Assembly: GCA_028717305.1 (NCBI GenBank)
Contig: JAQUOC010000052.1
Coordinates: 1-9,186 of the forward strand
DNA: 9,186 bases
Source: Dehalococcoidales bacterium
Lineage (GTDB): Bacteria; Chloroflexota; Dehalococcoidia; Dehalococcoidales; UBA5760
Reading direction: 5' to 3'
Part shown: positions 1 through 6,154 of the stretch, piece by piece
Layout of the letters: every line of letters starts with the position of its first letter
Position numbering within the stretch: position 1 is the first letter of the stretch
Notes under the pieces: generated by a model
Told to the model about the DNA's origin: nothing
Database searches by the model: none
What the model saw: the letters and a program-made list of their open reading frames with translations, nothing else
Made by a program: the position numbers and the translations under genes

Positions 1-1256
1 TAAACTCCGTAAATATCTACCCTGCCAAGCATTTTGTTACCTCACGTGATAAGTTGACCAGGGCCATCGAAGATATCCAGCGGGAACTGGCGGGAAGGCT
101 GGATGAGTTAAAGCGTCAGGGGAAGATACTGGAAGCCGCCCGGCTGCAGGCACGTACCAACTATGATTTGGAGATGCTCAGGGAAGCCGGATATTGTACT
201 GGAGCCGAGAACTACTCCCGTCACCTGTCGGGATGTCCTGCCGGGAGTCCTCCCTGGACTCTACTGGACTATTTTCCCGATGACTTCCTGATGTTTATCG
301 ACGAGTCACACATGACGCTGCCTCAAATTCGCGGTATGTACAGCGGTGACCGCTCTCGTAAGGAAACGCTGGTTGAATATGGCTTCCGGCTGCCTTCCGC
401 TCTGGATAACCGACCGCTTAACTTCGATGAGTTTGGGGAGCGTATTAACCAGGTTATCTATACTTCGGCGACGCCTTCGGATTACGAATACCAGTGCAGT
501 CAGCAAGTAGTAGAGCAGATAATCAGACCGACCGGTCTGCTTGAACCTACGGTTGAGGTCAAGCCGACCCGTGGACAGATTGATGACCTCCTCGATCGAA
601 TTAAGGAGCGAGTTGATAGAGGTGAGCGCTGCCTGGTGACTACCCTGACCAAACGAATGGCGGAAGAACTGGCAGATTATCTTGTAGAGGCGGGGATCAG
701 AACCCACTATCTCCATTCCGAAATTGATACCCTGGAGAGGATTAACATATTGCGTGACCTTCGCCTCGGGGTCTATGATGTGGTGGTCGGCATCAACCTG
801 CTCCGGGAGGGGCTTGATCTACCCGAGGTGAGCCTGGTGGCTATTCTGGATGCCGATAAGGAGGGCTATCTGCGTTCAGAAGGGTCGTTAATTCAGACGA
901 TGGGTCGTGCCTCACGTCATATCGATGGCCATGTCGTAATGTATGCTGATGTTATCACCGGCTCTATGGCGAGGGCAATCAAAGAGACACAGCGCCGCCG
1001 CCGGATTCAGGAGGACTATAACCGGGAGCATGGGATTACCCCGCAGGGAATAAGGAAGGCTATCAAGGATATTACGGAGCGGGTGCGAAAAGTGGCGGAA
1101 AACCGTGCTCCGTATCTGGCTGCTCCTGTTGCCAAAGAGGATGTCGCCCGTTTGATTAAAGAACTTGAGGCACAGATGAAGACGGCTGCCAGAAATCTGG
1201 AGTTCGAAAAGGCGGCCCTGCTACGTGATCGTATTGTTGAGTTGAGGAAGGAATAG
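1..1256 (+). CDS. uvrB: UvrABC excinuclease subunit B, 3' part (5' end outside window)
   Basis: This is the DNA-damage-verifying helicase-like subunit of nucleotide excision repair; it is loaded by UvrA and recruits UvrC. The frame is open from the window edge (first whole codon at base 3), so the TTG at base 54 is not a start. The 417 visible residues include SVNIYPAKHFVT, the NYDLEML and NYSRHLSG blocks, the Walker B/helicase motif II DESH at bases 300-311, YTSATPSDYE, then the second RecA-like domain with GINLLREGLDLPE and QTMGRASRH. The last ~38 residues form the UVR motif (LEAQM..AA.NLEFEKAA.LRD.I), which contacts UvrC. UvrB is usually about 660-680 residues, so roughly 250 N-terminal residues, including Walker A and the beta-hairpin, are outside the window. 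The reading frame is intact. One small deviation is a Cys (SGCPAG) where an Arg is usual. Identification is secure. Confidence 0.97.
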   Translation, partial: NSVNIYPAKHFVTSRDKLTRAIEDIQRELAGRLDELKRQGKILEAARLQARTNYDLEMLREAGYCTGAENYSRHLSGCPAGSPPWTLLDYFPDDFLMFIDESHMTLPQIRGMYSGDRSRKETLVEYGFRLPSALDNRPLNFDEFGERINQVIYTSATPSDYEYQCSQQVVEQIIRPTGLLEPTVEVKPTRGQIDDLLDRIKERVDRGERCLVTTLTKRMAEELADYLVEAGIRTHYLHSEIDTLERINILRDLRLGVYDVVVGINLLREGLDLPEVSLVAILDADKEGYLRSEGSLIQTMGRASRHIDGHVVMYADVITGSMARAIKETQRRRRIQEDYNREHGITPQGIRKAIKDITERVRKVAENRAPYLAAPVAKEDVARLIKELEAQMKTAARNLEFEKAALLRDRIVELRKE

Positions 1257-1266
1257 GACCGGCGAG

Positions 1267-1419
1267 ATGGTGGGCCTTACCAATGGTGAGACCAGACAGG
1301 AACGTCGCGAGCGGCGCTTGAGGAAGAAGCGGGCACGGATGCTCCAGCACGGGCGGAGCCTGGTTAGGGTATATCGGGACGCCATCCTCAAGAGGTTAAA
1401 GATGAAGCGTAAGGGTTGA
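1267..1419 (+). CDS. small arginine/lysine-rich hypothetical protein (50 aa)
   Basis: Function is not recognised. The frame starts with ATG GTG GGC and ends in TGA, encoding 50 residues with 13 Arg, 6 Lys and only 4 acidic residues. The core (ETRQERRERRLRKKRARM) would form a highly charged basic helix, followed by a more mixed C-terminal helix (SLVRVYRDAILKRLK). There is no signal peptide, membrane segment or cysteine. The start lies 10 bases after the uvrB stop. An AGGA element at 1255-1258, overlapping that stop, sits 8 bases before the ATG, so coupled translation with uvrB is plausible. The composition suggests nucleic-acid or ribosome binding, but that is inference. The alternative is a chance frame in a short convergent junction; the SD placement and tight spacing favour a real gene. 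Confidence 0.55.
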   Translation: MVGLTNGETRQERRERRLRKKRARMLQHGRSLVRVYRDAILKRLKMKRKG

Positions 1420-1438
1420 AAAGGCCAGGGCTATTTTC
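1418..1438. terminator. possible weak bidirectional terminator between convergent genes
   Basis: The 31-bp gap between the two converging genes contains GAAAA (1418-1422) and TTTTC (1434-1438). They flank a short GC core, GGC/GCT with loop CAGG. The hairpin has 8 base pairs including one G-T wobble and a bulged A. An A-tract, GC core and T-tract is the usual form of a bidirectional intrinsic terminator, but this GC core is only three pairs, so it would be weak. No better terminator is visible at this junction. Confidence 0.3.
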
Positions 1439-1450
1439 CTCTCAGTGCTA

Positions 1451-3673
1451 TCAGGCTGGTCCTTCGGAATCAGTATCACTCTCGCCAAGTTGCTCCATAA
1501 TTCGGGCTGCTCTTGGGTAGCCTATGTGCAGCTTGCGCTGCAGAAAAGAGGTGGAGATGTGTTTATGTTCCTCCAGTAGTTGTCTGGCGGTATCCAGCAG
1601 GACATCCTGGGGAAAGTCCCCCTTGCCGGTGACACTTGAAGGTGAGGTAAGGTCGGTGATCTGCAGAGATGATGGGGTCTCTTCTTTCTGCTGGCTGCCC
1701 CAGAAATAGACCAGCCTCTCTGTTTCGGCATCGGAGACATAGCACCCCTGCAGCCGTTTGGGCTTAGCTGCCTCAGTAGGCATATAGAGCATGTCACCTC
1801 TGCCCAACAGTTTCTCGGCACCGGTGATATCGAGGATAGTTCGTGAGTCTACCTGTGATGTTACGGCAAAGCTGATACGGGTGGGGAAATTAGCCTTGAT
1901 CAGTCCGGTGACCACGTCCACCGATGGGCGCTGGGTGGCCACAACGAGGTGGATGCCGGTAGCTCGAGCTAGCTGGGCCAGCCGGCAGATGATATGCTCA
2001 ACTTCATCAAAGCCGGCCATCATCAGGTCGGCCAGCTCATCTACCACCAGTACGATGTAGGGGAGCTTTTCTTCTCCTTCTTTGTTTTTATTATAAGTCT
2101 CGATGTTACGTGCGCTGGCGGATGCCATTTTCTGGTAGCGCTTGTCCATCTCCTGATTGAGCCAGCGCAGTGCGCTGACGGCCTTATTGGTGTCAACTAT
2201 AACCGGAGTCGCTAAATGAGGGATGCTGTTAAACGGTGTTAGCTCTACCCGTTTGGGATCAATCATAATGAAGCGGACACTATTCGGTGAGTTATGGAGT
2301 AACAAGCAGCAAATGGTAGCATTCAGGCAGACGGTCTTGCCACTGCCGGTAGCCCCGGCAATAAGAAGGTGAGGCATTTTGGTCAGGTCGGCGGCCACTG
2401 CTTCGCCTCCGGCTCCTTTCCCCAGCGCCAGAGCAAGTCGAGACTTGGCGATAAGCTTTTGAAAGCTGCTGGTCTCGATCACTCCCCTCAAGTTGACCAT
2501 ACCCATCGTGGTGTTAGGTACTTCGATACCGACCACCGGCTTACCCGGTACCGGTGCTTCAATCCTGATACTGGGTGCCGCTAGAGCCAGAGCCAGGTCA
2601 TTAGCCAGCGCCGTGATTCTATCAACCTTGATTCTGGTCCGGGATACCTCCTCCAGCCTGACGGTAATATTACCGTCTTTATCCCGTTCCCTGATCTCCT
2701 TCATTTTTCGATCCCACCCCGGTTCCAGGCCGAACTGGGTAACCGTTGGTCCGGCGTTTATCTGTACTACCTTAGCCTCCACCCCGTAGCTGGCAAGGGC
2801 CTCTTCGATAAGCCCTGCCCTCTGAGTGTTATCGGCCTGCCCGAATTCGATTTCTGTAGCCCGGTCCAGGATATCAATTGGCGGTAGCCGCCAGCCGTTG
2901 TCAGTAGCCAGTGATGGTGATTCGCCGTACCTCCTCCATACTTCCTGGGCTACCTGTCGCAGCTCATCCTGGGTCTGGCCGGGGGGAGTGTTTAATGCCG
3001 GGGCCGGAGTCTGCGCCGGAGGTGGTGTTGTCGCTGATATCGGAGCAGACTGGTTTACCACAGGCTGTTCTTCAGTTGTTACCTGTGGTGTTGTCGTTAT
3101 CACTGGCAGTGTTGGCTCCGGTCGGATTGCTGGTAGTGGCTTCGTTTGTCTCTGAAACTGCCTGTGAGACCATGAAGCAGCTCTTCTGAATGCGTTTGCG
3201 AAGGCTTGTGGAGCTACCAGAACGATTCCGGCCAGAACCAGGCCGATGATGCGGGGAATGCCGATGAAGTTCGAGGGGTATCCGATTAGGTATTGCCCGA
3301 TACTGCCGCCCAGTGCGGAAAAGGCAAGTAATCCCCAGATGGCCATGATGAAGGCGATTCCGCCCAGCCATTGTCGGAATCGTACCAGGATGGGGGAGCT
3401 TCTCCGTAGCCATAGCACTATCCCCAGGATTATCAGGGCGATGATGAGGAGGAGCAGTCCCCAGCCGAAGAGGTTCCAGGTGCTGTTCCTGATATCAATC
3501 GCCCATGCTGTCAGGTTGGACCACTGCCAGTATAGTATCCCTACGATCGAGGCGATCAAGATGACCCGCCAGGCCACACCCCAGGTGGTAAAGCGGGTGT
3601 TTCCCTTGGCTGGCTGCCTTCCTCCGGTTTTTCCCCTCTGTATACCTGTGGTTTTTGACTTTCTCTTTGCCAT
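1451..3673 (-). CDS. ftsK: FtsK/SpoIIIE family DNA translocase
   Basis: This is a membrane-anchored, ATP-driven double-stranded DNA pump that clears chromosome DNA from the division septum. It has 740 residues. After a basic N-terminus come about four membrane segments (roughly 33-50, 69-89, 103-122 and 140-157), then a Pro/Thr-rich linker (about 178-232), then the alpha/beta motor. Motor motifs include GPTVTQF (308-314), APVPGKP (373-379), Walker A GATGSGKT (440-447), IDPKRVEL (471-478), Walker B VLVVDELADL (541-550) and ATQRPSVDVVTG (579-590). A gamma-type winged helix ends the protein (about 687-740; SFLQRKLHIGYPRAARIME). Two oddities are described under findings: an extra ~25 residues after GLEPG, and a gamma domain that stops early in SDTDSEGPA at tandem TGA TAG. 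ATG at 3673 is the earliest possible start, because an in-frame TGA lies just upstream. No clear SD precedes it; the rnj stop is 29 bases away, so translational coupling is likely. Confidence 0.96.
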   Translation of the reverse strand: MAKRKSKTTGIQRGKTGGRQPAKGNTRFTTWGVAWRVILIASIVGILYWQWSNLTAWAIDIRNSTWNLFGWGLLLLIIALIILGIVLWLRRSSPILVRFRQWLGGIAFIMAIWGLLAFSALGGSIGQYLIGYPSNFIGIPRIIGLVLAGIVLVAPQAFANAFRRAASWSHRQFQRQTKPLPAIRPEPTLPVITTTPQVTTEEQPVVNQSAPISATTPPPAQTPAPALNTPPGQTQDELRQVAQEVWRRYGESPSLATDNGWRLPPIDILDRATEIEFGQADNTQRAGLIEEALASYGVEAKVVQINAGPTVTQFGLEPGWDRKMKEIRERDKDGNITVRLEEVSRTRIKVDRITALANDLALALAAPSIRIEAPVPGKPVVGIEVPNTTMGMVNLRGVIETSSFQKLIAKSRLALALGKGAGGEAVAADLTKMPHLLIAGATGSGKTVCLNATICCLLLHNSPNSVRFIMIDPKRVELTPFNSIPHLATPVIVDTNKAVSALRWLNQEMDKRYQKMASASARNIETYNKNKEGEEKLPYIVLVVDELADLMMAGFDEVEHIICRLAQLARATGIHLVVATQRPSVDVVTGLIKANFPTRISFAVTSQVDSRTILDITGAEKLLGRGDMLYMPTEAAKPKRLQGCYVSDAETERLVYFWGSQQKEETPSSLQITDLTSPSSVTGKGDFPQDVLLDTARQLLEEHKHISTSFLQRKLHIGYPRAARIMEQLGESDTDSEGPA

Positions 3674-3702
3674 ATTGTCTCATGTGGGGATGATACTTAT
3701 CG

Positions 3703-5361
3703 TTAGACCTTCACCATAAAGGGGAGTATCATTGGTCGGCGCTTGGTCCGCTCATAGTAAAATCTATTGAGTATGTCCCTGATCTTATCGTTGACCAGGC
3801 TCCACTCGGTCGGCTGCTTGCCGCTGTGATCCAGGGTTTGGGCTACCAGATCACGACTTTCCTCCAGCATATCCTTTGACTCCCTGGTGTCGACAAAACC
3901 GCGTGATACGATGTCAGGACGACCTACCAGTTTCCCGGTCTGCTTGTTAATGGCAATAATTGCCACCACTATGCCATCTCTAGATAGCATCCTTCTGTTG
4001 CGCAGGACAATACTGCCGATATCACCGACACTTAGGCCGTCGACATAGACATTGCCCGAAGTAACCCTACCCGTTTTCTTCCCTGCTTGCTGACTAAGTT
4101 CGAGGATGTCTCCATCTTCAAGAACAAAGATGTTATCCTTGGGCATACCTATTGATTGGGCCAGTTGAGAGTGAATGCTCAGGTGGCGATATTCGCCGTG
4201 GATGGGCATGAAGAACTTTGGCTTGACCAGATTCAGGATCAGCTTCAGTTCCTCTTGACTGGCATGTCCGTGCACATGTACCTGCTCTAACTTGCTGTAG
4301 ATTACCTGAGCGCCTTGTTTGAAGAGATTATCTACGGTCCTGTTGATCAATGACTCATTGCCGGGGATTGGTGTTGCTGAGATGACTACTGTATCACCAC
4401 GGAGGATGTGAACCTGGCGGTGGGCTCGGTTAGCCATGCGGACCAGGGCTGAGGTAGGTTCTCCCTGGCTTCCGGTGGTGACAAAGACAATTTTGTTGCG
4501 GGGCATACCCTTAAGTTCGTCTATCCGGGCCAGCACTTCTTCACTGTCACTGAGATAGCCTAGCTTCAGTGCCATCTGTACCGTATTGCTCATACTGCGC
4601 CCGACAATAAAGACACGGCGCTTGTGCTTGGCTGCGGCATCAATAACCTGCTGGATGCGGGAGACCAGAGAGGAAAAGGTAGTTATGACCACTCTTCCCG
4701 GTGCGTTGGCCATAACGTGGTCCAGGGTTTCGCCGACTACTCTTTCTGACGGAGTGTAGCCGGGTAGTTCGGCGTAGGTAGAGTCGGCGAGAAGGAGGAG
4801 AACCCCCTGTGCTCCCAGCTGGGCCAGCCGGGAAAGGTCGGTTGGCTTGCCGCTGACCGGGGTATAGTCAACCTTAAAATCACCGCTATGTACTATGGTT
4901 CCGATCGGCGTATTTATGATCAAGCCTACCGCATCGGGTATACTGTGGCAAACCGGGAAGAATTCTATCCTGAATTTACCCAGGCTGAAACTTTTTCCCG
5001 TAGTAATTGTCTCCAGCTTGGCTCCGTCCAGTGCCTTGCGTTCTTTGAGCTTGACCGAGATAAGCCCCTGGGTAAGTTTGGTGGCATAAACGGGTACGTT
5101 CAACTGGGGAAGGATATAGGGTAGAGCGCCGATGTGGTCATCATGCCCATGGGTGATAATGATACCTCTAACCTTATCCTTTTTCTCCAGCAGGTAGCTT
5201 ATATCGGGAATTACCAGGTCGATGCCTAGCATTTCCTCTTCGGGGAACATGAAGCCGGCGTCAATGACGATGATGTCATTACCGTGTTCTATCATCATCA
5301 TGTTCTTGCCGATTTCACTCAGTCCACCGAGGGGGATTATCTTCAGTATTGGCTTACTCAA
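3703..5361 (-). CDS. rnj: ribonuclease J (beta-CASP metallo-beta-lactamase RNase)
   Basis: This is a 5'-to-3' exonuclease and endonuclease acting in mRNA decay and rRNA/5'-end maturation in the cytoplasm. Residue numbers here count from the upstream TTG at 5376 (557 aa). The metallo-beta-lactamase core carries THGHDDHIG (75-83) and further metal ligands H144, D166 (HSGD) and H393 (PIHGEYRH). The beta-CASP part holds ITTFSSLVSRIQQ, VGRSMSN, TTGSQGEP and the motif VHGHASQEE (368-376). A C-terminal domain follows from about 435. The length is normal for the family. Both candidate starts are TTG. The one at 5361 (552 aa, beginning SKPILKIIPLGG after Met) has GAGG nine bases upstream and is preferred; the one at 5376 overlaps the glycosylase stop as TTGA but lacks a good SD. 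It is second in the udg-rnj-ftsK operon. Adjacency of rnj and ftsK/spoIIIE is familiar from Firmicutes and Actinobacteria. Confidence 0.96.
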   Translation of the reverse strand: MSKPILKIIPLGGLSEIGKNMMMIEHGNDIIVIDAGFMFPEEEMLGIDLVIPDISYLLEKKDKVRGIIITHGHDDHIGALPYILPQLNVPVYATKLTQGLISVKLKERKALDGAKLETITTGKSFSLGKFRIEFFPVCHSIPDAVGLIINTPIGTIVHSGDFKVDYTPVSGKPTDLSRLAQLGAQGVLLLLADSTYAELPGYTPSERVVGETLDHVMANAPGRVVITTFSSLVSRIQQVIDAAAKHKRRVFIVGRSMSNTVQMALKLGYLSDSEEVLARIDELKGMPRNKIVFVTTGSQGEPTSALVRMANRAHRQVHILRGDTVVISATPIPGNESLINRTVDNLFKQGAQVIYSKLEQVHVHGHASQEELKLILNLVKPKFFMPIHGEYRHLSIHSQLAQSIGMPKDNIFVLEDGDILELSQQAGKKTGRVTSGNVYVDGLSVGDIGSIVLRNRRMLSRDGIVVAIIAINKQTGKLVGRPDIVSRGFVDTRESKDMLEESRDLVAQTLDHSGKQPTEWSLVNDKIRDILNRFYYERTKRRPMILPFMVKV

Positions 5362-5370
5362 GGTTGTGGA

Positions 5371-5374
5371 CCTC
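5371..5374 (-). promoter_or_regulatory. Shine-Dalgarno GAGG that decides the rnj start
   Basis: On the minus strand, GAGG ends nine bases before TTG at 5361. It overlaps the TGA stop of the upstream glycosylase gene (5373-5375). The competing TTG at 5376 has no comparable element at a usable distance, so 5361 is the likelier start, with ribosomes handed over from the preceding gene. Confidence 0.55.
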
Positions 5375-5972
5375 AAAACATACTCAGCTGTTCCGGCTGG
5401 TTGACTGATTCGCTGGCATTTTCGGCCTGGGTCAGGAATGATGGTATCTTAATCATGTCGGCTTGTATCGTCTGACGCAGGCTCTGCTGATGAAGAGCGG
5501 CAGCGGGGTGATACATTGCGTAGTAGATGACATCGTCTTTCTTGAGAGCGGTGCCGTGAACTTTACCGATGCTTTTACCGGGGAAATACATTGCCATTGA
5601 ATAGCGCCCCAGAGTTACGATCATCTTGGGACGGATTAGTTCGATCTGGCGGTCCAGCCAGCTGCGGCAGGCCTGTATTTCAAGAGGCAGCGGGTCGCGA
5701 TTACCCGGGGGACGGCACTTGACCACATTAGTAATATAGACCTGGTCACGACTCAGGTTGATAGAAGAGATTAGCTCATCGAGAAATAACCCGGCCGGTC
5801 CGACAAAGGGAAGTCCTTGCTGATCTTCATGCCAGCCCGGCGCCTCGCCGATAAACATAATATCCGCTTGCTCCATACCGCTGCCGGGGACTACTTTGGT
5901 TCTGTTTTTTGCTAATATCTGACACCTCTGGCAGGTACGGATTTCTTGACAGAGTTCGCTTAGTGCTGACAT
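5373..5972 (-). CDS. family 4 uracil-DNA glycosylase (4Fe-4S)
   Basis: This enzyme removes uracil from DNA, produced by cytosine deamination or dUTP misincorporation, to start base-excision repair. It has 199 residues, typical of family 4. Four cysteines fit the 4Fe-4S ligands: C14 and C17 (TCQRCQ), C86 (VKCRPPGNR) and C102 (ACRSWL). Motif 1 is GEAPGWHED (42-50), followed by LPFVGPAG (54-61). The conserved Asn block is ITNVVKC (80-86), and motif 2 is HPAAAL (155-160). The protein ends in EQLSMF, which resembles a sliding-clamp-binding peptide. The ATG is preceded by a purine-rich AAAAAAGG that abuts it with no spacer, so initiation may be weak; no better in-frame start is nearby. It is the first gene of the operon with rnj and ftsK, behind the promoter at 6029-6057. 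Some members are annotated as DNA polymerase-related proteins or as UdgX, but the UdgX-specific KRRIH insert is absent. Confidence 0.94.
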   Translation of the reverse strand: MSALSELCQEIRTCQRCQILAKNRTKVVPGSGMEQADIMFIGEAPGWHEDQQGLPFVGPAGLFLDELISSINLSRDQVYITNVVKCRPPGNRDPLPLEIQACRSWLDRQIELIRPKMIVTLGRYSMAMYFPGKSIGKVHGTALKKDDVIYYAMYHPAAALHQQSLRQTIQADMIKIPSFLTQAENASESVNQPEQLSMF

Positions 5973-5985
5973 CCTTTTTTCTTTT

Positions 5986-6018
5986 AAGTTACCAGGTAGG
6001 GAATTTCCCTGTAACCTT
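5986..6018. repeat. compound inverted repeat in the udg leader (operator or RNA hairpin)
   Basis: The centre is a perfect 13-bp inverted repeat, AGGGAA-T-TTCCCT (5998-6010). It is flanked by a second pair, AAGTTAC (5986-5992) and GTAACCTT (6011-6018), complementary apart from one bulged base. It lies directly downstream of the minus-strand -10 element, so it would occupy the first ~40 transcribed bases of the udg-rnj-ftsK message. It could be a repressor operator or a leader hairpin. No U-run follows it on the minus strand, so it does not look like a terminator for that operon. It does not match the LexA boxes I know. Confidence 0.5.
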
Positions 6019-6028
6019 TTTAGTTATG

Positions 6029-6057
6029 ATGATAGCATGGGTAATAGGGCAAGTCAA
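6029..6057 (-). promoter_or_regulatory. sigma70-type promoter for the udg-rnj-ftsK operon
   Basis: On the minus strand, the -35 TTGACT (6057-6052; 5 of 6 to consensus) and -10 TATCAT (6034-6029; 5 of 6) are separated by exactly 17 bases. Transcription would begin near 6022, giving a leader of about 50 bases before the ATG at 5972. This is the strongest promoter match I see in the window. Confidence 0.7.
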
Positions 6058-6082
6058 TTATACCGCCTGATGTCCCGGCCAT

Positions 6083-6111
6083 TTTACCTTTTGCTGATTA
6101 ACCGTTAAAAT
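6083..6111 (+). promoter_or_regulatory. candidate glyA promoter
   Basis: TTTACC (6083-6088; 4 of 6 to the -35 consensus) and TAAAAT (6106-6111; 5 of 6 to the -10 consensus) are 17 bases apart and lie about 45 bases upstream of the glyA start. A second possible -10, TATAGT at 6111-6116, lacks a -35 at a good distance. The elements are moderate, but the location in a divergent intergenic region supports a promoter here. Confidence 0.45.
6098..6108. repeat. 11-bp inverted repeat overlapping the glyA promoter
   Basis: TTAAC-C-GTTAA is a perfect short palindrome with a one-base centre. It overlaps the spacer and the first bases of the candidate -10 of glyA, which is a typical position for a repressor site. 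It is short enough to arise by chance, and no known regulator is recognised. Confidence 0.3.
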
Positions 6112-6154
6112 ATAGTGCTGGGGAGGGGCTGGAGAGTAAAAACAGGGAGGTAAG

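Noticed and set aside
54..56. TTG as the start of the uvrB-like frame
   Set aside because: The frame is open and matches UvrB (SVNIYPAKHFVT) right to the window edge, so the gene begins outside the window.
306..716. 136-codon open frame antisense to uvrB
   Set aside because: It lies wholly opposite a conserved gene, has no recognisable family pattern and no SD; it is a shadow frame.
2545..2554. Palindrome CCGGTACCGG
   Set aside because: It falls inside ftsK codons for a conserved PVPGKP stretch and is explained by coding sequence.
3246..3719. 157-codon open frame opposite the ftsK N-terminus and rnj end
   Set aside because: The translation is low-complexity, matches nothing recognised, and overlaps the membrane region of a clear FtsK on the other strand.
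6120..6127. GGGGAGGG, a match to the E. coli FtsK-orienting sequence GGGNAGGG
   Set aside because: About one match is expected by chance in a window this size on both strands, and the motif is not known to apply to this lineage.
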